Part shown: piece by piece, positions 36,769-49,000 of the stretch
Layout of the letters: each line of letters begins with the position of its first letter
Position numbering within the stretch: the first letter of the stretch is position 1
Source: Larus michahellis
Lineage: Eukaryota; Chordata; Aves; Charadriiformes; Laridae
Length of the DNA stretch: 64,000 bases
NCBI RefSeq assembly: GCF_964199755.1
Contig: NC_133914.1
Coordinates: forward strand, 3,286,001-3,350,000
Direction: 5' to 3'
Made by a program: the position numbers and the translations under genes
Notes under the pieces: generated by a model
Told to the model about the DNA's origin: nothing
What the model saw: the letters and a program-made list of their open reading frames with translations, nothing else
Databases searched by the model: none

Positions 36769-38144
36769 CCAATGGGGGCTCTGGTTCCTTTTCCCTCCCT
36801 CTCAGCCAAGACCAGAGCAGGGTTTAACCGGTCATCCCCAAATGGAGCTGAGGGACGGCTGAGGAGTCAATGCCAGGGGCTCCGTGGGGCTGGGAGCACA
36901 CGCAAGACTTCCCATCTCAGCTCAGCATGCTGTGCACAGAGAATTAGTGCTCTCGTTTGCTGACCCTCGTCTCAGATTGGGGCAATAACTCCTGTCTGTG
37001 TGTCTTGGCCATTGTAAGTCTTCAGGCACTGGTTGCACAGGCTGACTCCATCTCCAGTAACCTTGCCGTGTTCAGTCCTTTCTCTGTTCATCCCATGCAG
37101 TTTTGCAAGGGGAAGGAGAGTGGGAAGCATTCTCAGGCTGTTCCTAGCTAGGGTAGGACTTTAAACCATTCCCCTGCTCCAGCAGAAAGGTGCTGTAACC
37201 TGTGCTCTTCCTATTTCCGATACCTTCTCAACGATATCCGTGGCAGTGTTAGTGTTTCTAGGCTTGAATTTAGTTGCCTTTGCATCACCTTGATAGATTG
37301 TGAATCTTCTGAGCACCTCCCTGTGTCAGAAAATGGCTTTTGGCTCTTCTGCTATAACTGTTTCCACTACAGTTCTGTAGCAGCTACAGCTCTACCCTGT
37401 CAGCAGGACAAATCCCCGGCACCTCTGGGTGCTACCCACACGTTGCACCATTTCCAGTCTTTGGTTTTCTTGCCTTCTCCTTTTGAAACATTTATCAGTA
37501 ATGTGAAAGAATAGGATTTGCCCGGTGTTGTGTACAACTCTACATTACAATGCTGAAAGGTGTCAAGTATGAATATTTTCTGGGGTTGAAAATAGGGCTG
37601 CTGGCACACACGTGTATGAGTGAAACTACGGACACCCCTGTAACCGTTTGGAAATGGTCTTTTTTTCTCCAGCAGAGAAGATACAAACTCTGCTGCGGGA
37701 CTGAAGGAAGAAACAGGGCCAATGGTTGCGTTTGCCAGGGACCGTGTTGAGCCACAGTGTGGGCAAAGGAACAGCGGTTCTGAACTCTGAGGGGACGCCG
37801 GCATTTTTAGCTCAGTTGGGTTCTTTTTTTCCCCCGTTTTGTTTCCCCATCGATTGAGGTAGGTGGTGCAGCGCGTTACCTGCCCCGGACCCCGTGAATC
37901 CCGAGGGAGACTCTGCATTAACGTCAGCCCGGAGGTGCAGGGACGGAGGGCTTGCAGACCCACTTAGCCGTGGTTACGGCACTATTGCATCCCCCTCAGC
38001 ATCCCAGCGCAAGAGCACTGAAACACACCGTTACTGGTGGTGTCAGTTTCCCTCTTCCAAAACAATCAAGAAAACCCAAACTTTCAGTCATGGCAATGAA
38101 TTCCTAAATGCAATGGAGATGGATCAGTGGTTTCTGGTGAACAG

Positions 38145-41100
38145 AAGCATCTCAGGAGCCTGTCTGAGCTGCCCATCACAGTGGACGCTCTTGTGGTAAA
38201 GAGCTGGGAAATCTCTCCCACCTCCCTCCTGTCTCTCAAGTCACCGGATAATCCTGGCCACGGCAATGCTGCTTTCCCGGGAATGGGGCCTGTTGCCTCG
38301 GCCACCTGCTGCAGCCCGCTGTCACAGGCGCGATTGTGATGCGGTCCTAGAGATAAAAGGCACGCGGACGGAGCGGGGCAGAGCGAGTGTGAAGCCTTGG
38401 AGGACAGTGGGTCGCCCTCGCTGCTTCCAGAAGCTTCACACTTGATTGCGATCTGCAAGTTGGAGCAGTTTCTGACGCTAACGGGATTGGCATAAGATTA
38501 GGAAGTGCTAATCCTGACAATTATTTGTGACGACTTCTGTCTTCAAACCTACCCGCAGCCATGGTAAATACTAACTTGGGTTATTGCTACTAATAATTAA
38601 TGTTTGCCTAAGGCAGAGTTAAGTCGTCTTTGATTTACAGAAATGCTGTAATGGCCACTGAAATCATTATGGCTTATATGGGGTATCTCTGCCGTTAGAT
38701 CAAGGGGGTTTCTTTCTACCTGGCAGGGATAGGCAGCGGGGTAACTTTATTCACTCTGTCGGAAGTTTAGCAGAGGTGAGAATGCTGCGTGTTTTGCTAA
38801 GATGAATTGATGTCTGGGCTCTCTCCAGAAGGAGATCGCTGTTGGGAAGACTGTGACCGGCCCACGGAAACCCGAGCTTGTCGCAGACTTTGCCAGGAAG
38901 TTCTTAGCCGGGCGGAAGAAGCTGGGCCTGGTGTCCCCAGAGAGAGACAGGTAAGTGAACCTGTTGGGTGATCTTGATGGATAAACTACATTCTATTTTT
39001 GAAGTGGGGATGATAAACTTCTCTGATGAAGGTAATAAAGGTGAAGGCTCTGCGAACACTTTTAAGACAAGTGTGCTGACTCTGCCCGGGGTTTCTCCTT
39101 GCTTTGGCAGAAAATCAGTGGGCTTTTCCAGCAGTTCTGAGGAGGATGACGATGAGGACAACTGTGAACCACCTACTATGTCCTTTGAGGAGTACCTCAC
39201 TTATGACCAGCCCCAGAAAAAGAAGCAAGCGGTCAAACCCTCTGCGTCACCTGGGCAGAAAGACCACTGGCACAGCACCTGTTTGCCGTGCCAAGACGGC
39301 CTCGACAGCGCCTGCTTGAGTGCGAAAAGCCCAAGCCTCAAGCGTACAAATGAGAAAAGGGCAGAGAAGGAACCACCAGAGGCTCCTGAACCAAAGAGGG
39401 TAAGGTTCTGAAGGATCTGCAAGTGAACCGAGAAGGTGGGATCAGCTGCTCTCGGTCCTCGGCCATCTGGGGCTTCTTAGTTTTCCCCTTGGAGGTGCTG
39501 GCTGTGTAAAACCTTGACAGATGAAGCTTTTTCCTCAACTTTGAAACACTTTGCACTTCAAAAAGTGTGTTTATAATCTTAGCAGCCTTTTATGATGCTG
39601 TAATGGTGCCTCATACCCAAGCTTTGGATTTCCCCCACTTTGGGAGGTTCCCCTCTCCTCCACCACTGCAGAGCTTTTTCTAGGAGGCAGGGAGGAGGAG
39701 AAGAGGCAGGAGGAGTAAACGAGTGTTTGACTAAATGAGTTCTTTGCATTGTTAATCTGCCTCGGGTTCTTGACGGAGGCCTTTGGTGCTCAACCTTGTA
39801 GGTTAAAGATGTGGATGGCTCTTACTGGATGGAGCCAAGAGCTGAGTGATTCAGATCCCGAATTTTGGCGTCTTTGTATTGATGGCCTAGACAGAGCCAC
39901 AGTAACGTGGCAGAAGGGCAGCCTCCCGCTGAGGCTACTCCCTGGTGTGAGCTGATCAGCGTTGAGCGGCTTCTTCAAAATATCAAACAAAATGCAGTTC
40001 AGCACAGTTTGTACGCTGGCAGGATGTAACATTCTCCCGTATTCTTGGCTGACTTGCATGCACGTCGTCTCCTTCCAGATACTGTTAGATGTGGACATAA
40101 AGTTGCCCGACATCCCGCTGCCGCCGATCCAGGCCAGCTGCAGCCCTCCTCCTCCAGTTGAGTCCGCTCCCCGTTCACAGAGAAAAAGGAAAGGTACGTT
40201 GGGCAGGCAAATAGGTCTGAAATGGGCTGCAGCCACTGTGTGTGGGAGGGAGGGGATGGTGGCTGGGTTTGAGTCCTTCTCTTGGGGTCTGGCGTCCCAC
40301 CTGTAATGCCCAGAGCCCGGGATTCAGACAAGCGGTGGCTTCTCTCCCATGTGCTCTAGCAGGAATGAGGAAGATCCTCTGCTGACCCTGCTGGAGCCTG
40401 GGGCTTTGGACTTGCCCTTCCTCAACTAGGCTGTGGGTCTCTTAGAGAAGCCCTTTAGCTTGCTTCTGGGGGACTCTGATTTGTGTCTCCTGTGCCATTC
40501 CTCAGGATGGGCTCTTCTTTCCTCACTTCCCTTCTTACCCCAACTCTTTCACTTTACAGCACCGGCCTTGACACCTGAAGAGAGCGAAGAGGGGCTCTCA
40601 TGCTACCGGCAGAATTCAAAGACGCTAGTGCATCCAGGCCCTAAAACCGCCCCGGTCCCACGGACGGTGCCTCCTCCTCCCCAAAGTGCCCGACTCCTCA
40701 CTAACAGCATTGACTGTAAGTACCCTTCCTCGTCTGTCTTAAAGTCGCGTTGCCAGGCACATCTACTGCTGTCTTCCTAACTTGTCTGTATCTATCCCAG
40801 CAGCATCGGGCTGGGAGCACATGAATGGTTAGTTGCCCCTTGTCGCAAGGCAAGCGAACTCATATGGGGCACATCTCCCTGAAAGCTCAGGTGCTGCACC
40901 ATCGGCAGCCAGCGTGCTTTGAGGGGGTGCTCAAGCACGGGAAACAGGGGTAAACGGAGCCTTGCGCAGGCACCCCTTCACTGGGAGAGACTGGGGCCTG
41001 ATGGCCCACTAGAGCTACGGCACCTGCGGTTCCTTTCTTCTTCCCCTCCTCTGCCGTAGTGGCGTGCAGCGCTGCACTGCTCTCCACTGCTTTCAACAAG

Positions 41101-43721
41101 TCAAACCCTTTCCTTGGCGGAGAAGGAGCGGGATAAATACTCTGCGTTTTGCTTCTCTCTAGCCATCTGTGAAGTTAGTGGTGTCCCTTTCTCAGAGCTG
41201 GAGCCAGTATTGGAGAGATGCACCCCAGAGCAGCTCCATCGCATTGAGGAACGTAACCATGTGAGTGCCTGGGCCTGGGGAAGGGCTGGTGACACGCGGG
41301 AGTGACGTTCTCTCCTCACCTGCAATAGCTGAAGAGTCAAGAACAGGGCTCTTTAGAACAAGAGGTGGCATTTGCTAGTTCTGAGTTCCTGCAGTTGCCA
41401 TCTGCCTCTCTCTTGCTGCAACCTGGTCACGAAGCCGCCTTGCCCTCGGTGGTATTCCAGCGCCACTGGCACTAGCTGTTGTTGAGGGAGAGGGGGGCGA
41501 TGGTCTCAGGGGGGATCCCAGATTACATCTGCGTTTGTTTCAGGCCCTCATTGAGTCTACGGATCGACTGTGGCACATCCACTGTCTCCGAGACTTCAAG
41601 AACGAGAAGCCAGAAGCGTTTGAATCCTGGCGGGAGATGTACCTTCGCCTGCACGAGGCACGAGAGCAGCGGCTGCTCATGTTATCCCGGAAGATTGGCT
41701 CAGCTCATAGCAACAAAGGTAAGGGAGGGCTGAATGACGAGAGAGGGGTCTGGGAATGCTGCCTTGGGGATGTCTCTGTGTGGGGAAGGTCTTCCGGAGT
41801 GGCTGGTTTAAATCTAGTCCAATTTAGGAGTTGCTTAACTCTCTGTTCTCTACTAAGACAAGCACTGAGGAGCCTCCTTTATCATAAGCTGCATCTAAGC
41901 AATGTTTCCCTTCGGTCTCCTACAGGTCAAGGAGCCAAAACTGTGTTTCTGGCCTCTCCACCAAAGGCCCCTCGGGACGTGCGAAGGAGACAAAAGAAGT
42001 TTGGAACTGGGGGACCTCTTGTGCCAGAGAAGACCAAGTGAGTATTTGTCAGTAGCGCCTTGCTGTTCCTGCCTGCTGTGCCTTAGCCTGAAATGTCTGT
42101 TCCATCTCTCTTTCAGAATAAAAGCAGTCTTGTGCGCCGCGAGCAAAAGCCACGCTCGTGGGAGTGAGGAGAAGTTCTATGATGGGCCCAGCACCAGCAC
42201 TGCCCACTCTGTCCCACCTTCAGCAACCACCTTCTCCTCCTGTGACCCCAGGAAACCACCAGTGAAAAGTAAGTACAAACCACAGAACATCCCTTCGGCT
42301 CCTAGAGCTCCTCCTTTGCAAACACCTGAAGCTGCTGTTTCTGTTGCAAGACAAATCCTGGCTCTGCAGGAGGGGTCATTTTTGTTGGCCTCTCTCCTCT
42401 CCTCTCCTCTCCTCTCCTCTCCTCTCCTCTCCTCTCCTCTCCTCTCCTCTCCTCTCCTCTCCTCTCCTCTCCTCTCCTCTCCTCTCCTCTCCTCTCCTCT
42501 CCTCTCAAGGAAAGGCTAAAGGCTCTTCAAAGTCCTTGCACAAGAAAAACCACAGGCAAACGTGCGATTCAGCTGCCTGCTCGGTGCCGACTGTCTCAGC
42601 CTGTCCTAATGGTACAGGTGAGGCACAAACCCTGCCTTGCCCCTCCTGCTGTCCGTCTGTGTTTGTCCAGCTGTTGGGAACCATGAAATTGTCCTGCAGC
42701 TCCCTTGGGAAGGAAGCAGGGAGAGTTTCACCACAGACCTGTGCTCTTGCCGTGCAGAAAGCTGAGTGTGTGTGACCTGAAAATACAACAGGTCGTGGCC
42801 AAAGAGCACACGCTTACGCCTGCCTTGCTTCTGCTTTGACAGGGCTGCAGCTTGGAATTGCTCTCTGCTCTCCTAGGCTGTGGCTGCTTGTCCTGGTTCC
42901 GGCTGGGAGGGACAGGGTTAATTTTCCCCAGAATCCGAGCTTTGCAATGGATGGACTGGGAAGAGGTGCTTGGAGCTTGCCGACATTAGACAAGCACTGA
43001 GGAGCCTCCTTTATCATAAGCTGCATCTGAGCAATGTTTCCCTTTGGTCTCCTACAGGTCAAGCAGCCAAAACTGTGTTTCTGGCCTCTCCACCAAAGGC
43101 CCCTCAGAACGAAGAAAGGAGACAAGAGAGGTCTGGGACTGGACGAGCTCTTCTGCCAGAGAAGACCAAGTGAGTATTTGTCAGTAGCGCTTGCTGTTCC
43201 GGATGTCTTTGCCTGAACTGTCTGTCCCATATCTGTTCCATAATAAAACCTGTCCTGTGCACTTCTAGCAAAAGCCACGCTCGTGGGAGTGGGGGCGAGT
43301 CCCACGATGGGCCCAGCACCAGCACTCCCCACTCTGTCCCATCTTTGGGCAGGACCATGTTCTCCTCCTGGTTTTCTGAGCCCAAGAAACCACCAGCCAA
43401 GAGTAAGTACAAACCGCAGAACATCCCTTGGTCTCTTAGAGCTCCCCGTTTCCAAAGGCACAAATCTGCTGTTTCTGCTGCAAGGGAAATCCCGGCTCTG
43501 CAGGAGGGGTCACGTTGGCAGCCCCTCCCCTCCCTAAGGAGAGGCTAAAGGCTCTTCCAAATTGCAGTTTAGAATTGCTCTCTGCTCCCCTAGTCTGTGC
43601 CTGCTGCTTTAATGTCAGGGGGGTTGGGTTCATTTGTGGATCTTTATCGTTCTCTCTTGCAGAAATTGCACCCATGATGGCCAAGGCTGTCAAAGATTTC
43701 AAAACCAGGTTCTCTCGGTAA
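38145..43721 (+). CDS. ELOA: Elongin A-like gene, array unit 2
   Basis: Exons: 38145-38195, 38829-38950, 39111-39399, 40079-40193, 40560-40715, 41163-41260, 41544-41718, 41926-42037, 42117-42268, 43058-43169, 43269-43402 and 43663-43721; optional exon 42510-42617. The leader ATG is at 38561-38563. The frame is open throughout. The coding sequence read here matches unit 1 except for a synonymous GAC/GAT in the acidic run of the third exon. Intron variants around 40.40-41.31 kb match unit 4 rather than unit 3, while the second half (C-terminal exons and 42.7 kb) matches unit 1. The microsatellite is the shortest of the four, making the unit about 70 bases shorter. Confidence 0.88.
38352..38563 (+). 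promoter_or_regulatory. TATA-like core and leader exon, unit 2
   Basis: Unit 2 equivalent: TATA-like element at 38352-38360, ATG at 38561-38563 flush with the donor. Confidence 0.45.
42390..42506. repeat. CTCCT microsatellite, unit 2
   Basis: About 117 bases, uninterrupted; the shortest allele in the array. Confidence 0.97.
42889..42987. mobile_element. LTR-like fragment, unit 2
   Basis: Unit 2 copy of the short LTR-like fossil at the join of the internal duplication. Confidence 0.5.
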
Positions 43722-44335
43722 CAAGTTTGCCGGGCAGGCCTGGCACTTTCCCTCTCGGGGACAAGTGGCACTGAAGGAGGAGAAGGTCCCCAAACAGCCC
43801 TTTTCTTCGGACTCTGGGGAGGCTGCAGCTTTGTCATCTGGCAAAAGAAGGGCGTACAGAATCTCCCAACACAAAAACCTGGGAAGTCTTGGCACCGGTG
43901 GAGAGTGGAAGATCCAGAGACCATTTACTGTTTAACCTCTTAATACATTATTCAATGGTTTTCATTACTATTTTGCCCCTTGTCATTTTTGCCCTCATCA
44001 AGGTACGGTCCCCCCTAACAGCAATGCTGGGGACAATACCCACACCCGAGTATGCCGCTCTCGGGTTCATTAAGGGGCAGTTGAGCAGCGCCCAAGATTG
44101 GGTTTGGGCCTCAGCTTTGCCCCGGTCAGCGCGCACAGACAGCTCCGCTGGCTCGGCCTTTGGCAGCCACGGAACCAGCGGCAGAGCTGCTCCAGAGCTG
44201 CCACCAACAACAGCCTCCACTACCGGCACCTTTTCCGAGACAGCCAAGGCCTAGGACAGCCAACATGGCTTGCAGCAGGACAATCTCTCCCCTTTACCAC
44301 CCAGCCAGACCCCTGAGCGCTAACAGAGAGTTTAA

Positions 44336-44666
44336 GCATTTATAAGCATTGATGAGATCCCCCCTCAGTCGTCTTTTCTCCAGACTAAAAAGAACGAAAT
44401 CCCTCAGCCTTTCTTCCTAAGAGAGGTGTTCCAGTCCCCTCAGCATCTTGGCAGCCCTTTGCTGTCCCCTCTCCAGCAGTTCCCTGTCCTTCTTGACCCA
44501 GGGAGCCCAGAACTGGACACAGCACTCCAGATGTGGCCTCCCCAGGGCAGAGCAGAGGGGGAGGATGACCTCCCTCCACCTGCTGGCCACGCTCCTCGTG
44601 ATGCACCCCAGGATGCCATTGGCCGCCTTGGCCACAAGGGCACATTGCTGGCTCGTGCTCTCCACA
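44336..44666 (-). mobile_element. CR1 LINE fragment, unit 3
   Basis: Unit 3 counterpart; it has the same majority variants as units 2 and 4. Confidence 0.85.
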
Positions 44667-46042
44667 CCAATGGGGGCTCTGGTTCCTTTTCCCTCCCTCT
44701 CAGCCAAGACCAGAGCAGGGTTTAACCGGTCATCCCCAAATGGAGCTGAGGGACGGCTGAGGAGTCAATGCCAGGGGCTCCGTGGGGCTGGGAGCACACG
44801 CAAGACTTCCCATCTCAGCTCAGCATGCTGTGCACAGAGAATTAGTGCTCTCGTTTGCTGACCCTCGTCTCAGATTGGGGCAATAACTCCTGTCTGTGTG
44901 TCTTGGCCATTGTAAGTCTTCAGGCACTGGTTGCACAGGCTGACTCCATCTCCAGTAACCTTGCCGTGTTCAGTCCTTTCTCTGTTCATCCCATGCAGTT
45001 TTGCAAGGGGAAGGAGAGTGGGAAGCATTCTCAGGCTGTTCCTAGCTAGGGTAGGACTTTAAACCATTCCCCTGCTCCAGCAGAAAGGTGCTGTAACCTG
45101 TGCTCTTCCTATTTCCGATACCTTCTCAACGATATCCGTGGCAGTGTTAGTGTTTCTAGGCTTGAATTTAGTTGCCTTTGCATCACCTTGATAGATTGTG
45201 AATCTTCTGAGCACCTCCCTGTGTCAGAAAATGGCTTTTGGCTCTTCTGCTATAACTGTTTCCACTACAGTTCTGTAGCAGCTACAGCTCTACCCTGTCA
45301 GCAGGACAAATCCCCGGCACCTCTGGGTGCTACCCACACGTTGCACCATTTCCAGTCTTTGGTTTTCTTGCCTTCTCCTTTTGAAACATTTATCAGTAAT
45401 GTGAAAGAATAGGATTTGCCCGGTGTTGTGTACAACTCTACATTACAATGCTGAAAGGTGTCAAGTATGAATATTTTCTGGGGTTGAAAATAGGGCTGCT
45501 GGCACACACGTGTATGAGTGAAACTACGGACACCCCTGTAACCGTTTGGAAATGGTCTTTTTTTCTCCAGCAGAGAAGATACAAACTCTGCTGCGGGACT
45601 GAAGGAAGAAACAGGGCCAATGGTTGCGTTTGCTAGGGACCGTGTTGAGCCACAGTGTGGGCAAAGGAACAGCAGTTCTGAACTCTGAGGGGACGCCGGC
45701 ATTTTTAGCTCAGTTGGGTTCTTTTTTTCCCCCGTTTTGTTTCCCCATCGATTGAGGTAGGTGGTGCAGCGCGTTACCTGCCCCGGACCCCGTGAATCCC
45801 GAGGGAGACTCTGCATTAACGTCAGCCCGGAGGTGCAGGGACGGAGGGCTTGCAGACCCACTTAGCCGTGGTTACGGCACTATTGCATCCCCCTCAGCAT
45901 CCCAGCGCAAGAGCACTGAAACACACCGTTACTGGTGGTGTCAGTTTCCCTCTTCCAAAACAATCAAGAAAACCCAAACTTTCAGTCATGGCAATGAATT
46001 CCTAAATGCAATGGAGATGGATCAGTGGTTTCTGGTGAACAG

Positions 46043-49000
46043 AAGCATCTCAGGAGCCTGTCTGAGCTGCCCATCACAGTGGACGCTCTTGTGGTAAAGA
46101 GCTGGGAAATCTCTCCCACCTCCCTCCTGTCTCTCAAGTCACCGGATAATCCTGGCCACGGCAATGCTGCTTTCCCGGGAATGGGGCCTGTTGCCTCGGC
46201 CACCTGCTGCAGCCCGCTGTCACAGGCGCGATTGTGATGCGGTCCTAGAGATAAAAGGCACGCGGACGGAGCGGGGCAGAGCGAGTGTGAAGCCTTGGAG
46301 GACAGTGGGTCGCCCTCGCTGCTTCCAGAAGCTTCACACTTGATTGCGATCTGCAAGTTGGAGCAGTTTCTGACGCTAACGGGATTGGCATAAGATTAGG
46401 AAGTGCTAATCCTGACAATTATTTGTGACGACTTCTGTCTTCAAACCTACCCGCAGCCATGGTAAATACTAACTTGGGTTATTGCTACTAATAATTAATG
46501 TTTGCCTAAGGCAGAGTTAAGTCGTCTTTGATTTACAGAAATGCTGTAATGGCCACTGAAATCATTATGGCTTATATGGGGTATCTCTGCCGTTAGATCA
46601 AGGGGGTTTCTTTCTACCTGGCAGGGATAGGCAGCGGGGTAACTTTATTCACTCTGTCGGAAGTTTAGCAGAGGTGAGAATGCTGCGTGTTTTGCTAAGA
46701 TGAATTGATGTCTGGGCTCTCTCCAGAAGGAGATCGCTGTTGGGAAGACTGTGACCGGCCCACGGAAACCCGAGCTTGTCGCAGACTTTGCCAGGAAGTT
46801 CTTAGCCGGGCGGAAGAAGCTGGGCCTGGTGTCCCCAGAGAGAGACAGGTAAGTGAACCTGTTGGGTGATCTTGATGGATAAACTACATTCTATTTTTGA
46901 AGTGGGGATGATAAACTTCTCTGATGAAGGTAATAAAGGTGAAGGCTCTGCGAACACTTTTAAGACAAGTGTGCTGACTCTGCCCGGGGTTTCTCCTTGC
47001 TTTGGCAGAAAATCAGTGGGCTTTTCCAGCAGTTCTGAGGAGGATGACGATGAGGACAACTGTGAACCACCTACTATGTCCTTTGAGGAGTACCTCACTT
47101 ATGACCAGCCCCAGAAAAAGAAGCAAGCGGTCAAACCCTCTGCGTCACCTGGGCAGAAAGACCACTGGCACAGCACCTGTTTGCCGTGCCAAGACGGCCT
47201 CGACAGCGCCTGCTTGAGTGCGAAAAGCCCAAGCCTCAAGCGTACAAATGAGAAAAGGGCAGAGAAGGAACCACCAGAGGCTCCTGAACCAAAGAGGGTA
47301 AGGTTCTGAAGGATCTGCAAGTGAACCGAGAAGGTGGGATCAGCTGCTCTCGGTCCTCGGCCATCTGGGGCTTCTTAGTTTTCCCCTTGGAGGTGCTGGC
47401 TGTGTAAAACCTTGACAGATGAAGCTTTTTCCTCAACTTTGAAACACTTTGCACTTCAAAAAGTGTGTTTATAATCTTAGCAGCCTTTTATGATGCTGTA
47501 ATGGTGCCTCATACCCAAGCTTTGGATTTCCCCCACTTTGGGAGGTTCCCCTCTCCTCCACCACTGCAGAGCTTTTTCTAGGAGGCAGGGAGGAGGAGAA
47601 GAGGCAGGAGGAGTAAACGAGTGTTTGACTAAATGAGTTCTTTGCATTGTTAATCTGCCTCGGGTTCTTGACGGAGGCCTTTGGTGCTCAACCTTGTAGG
47701 TTAAAGATGTGGATGGCTCTTACTGGATGGAGCCAAGAGCTGAGTGATTCAGATCCCGAATTTTGGCGTCTTTGTATTGATGGCCTAGACAGAGCCACAG
47801 TAACGTGGCAGAAGGGCAGCCTCCCGCTGAGGCTACTCCCTGGTGTGAGCTGATCAGCGTTGAGTGGCTTCTTCAAAATATCAAACAAAATGCAGTTCAG
47901 CACAGTTTGTACGCTGGCAGGATGTAACATTCTCCCGTATTCTTGGCTGACTTGCATGCACGTCGTCTCCTTCCAGATACTGTTAGATGTGGACATAAAG
48001 TTGCCCGACATCCCGCTGCCGCCGATCCAGGCCAGCTGCAGCCCTCCTCCTCCAGTTGAGTCCGCTCCCCGTTCACAGAGAAAAAGGAAAGGTACGTTGG
48101 GCAGGCAAATAGGTCTGAAATGGGCTGCAGCCACTGTGTGTGGGAGGGAGGGGATGGTGGCTGGGTTTGAGTCCTTCTCTTGGGGTCTGGCGTCCCACCT
48201 GTAATGCCCAGAGCCCGGGATTCAGACAAGCGGTGGCTTCTCTCCCATGTGCTCTAGCAGGAATGAGGAAGATCCTCTGCTGACCCTGCTGGAGTCTGGG
48301 GCTTTGGACTTGCCCTTCCTCAACTAGGCTGCGGGTCTCTTAGAGAAGCCCTTTAGCTTACTTCTGGGGGACTCTGATTTGTGTCTCCTGTGCCATTCCT
48401 CAGGCTGGGCTCTTCTTTCCTCACTTCCCTTCTTACCCCAACTCTTTCACTTTACAGCACCGGCCTTGACACCTGAAGAGAGCGAAGAGGGGCTCTCATG
48501 CTACCGGCAGAATTCAAAGACGCTAGTGCGTCCAGGCCCTAAAACCGCCCCGGTCCCACGGACGGTGCCTCCTCCTCCCCAAAGTGCCCGACTCCTCACT
48601 AACAGCATTGACTGTAAGTACCCTTCCTCATCTGTCTTAAAGTCGCGTTGCCAGGCAGATATACTGCTGTCTTCCTAACTTGTCTGTATCTATCCCAGCA
48701 GCATCGGGCTGGGAGCACATGAATGGTTAGTTGCCCCTTGTCGCAAGGCAAGCGAACTCATATGGGGCACATCTCCCTGAAAGCTCAGGTGCTGCAGCAT
48801 CGGCAGCCAGCGTGCTTTCAGGGGGTGCTCAAGCACGGGAAACAGGGGTAAACGGAGCCTCGCGCAGGCACCCCTTCACTGGGAGAGACTGGGGCCTGAT
48901 GGCCCACTAGAGCTACGGCACCTGCGGTTCCTTTCTCCTTCCCCTCCTCTGCCGTAGTGGCGTGCAGCGCTGCACTGCTCTCCACTGCCTTCAACGAGTC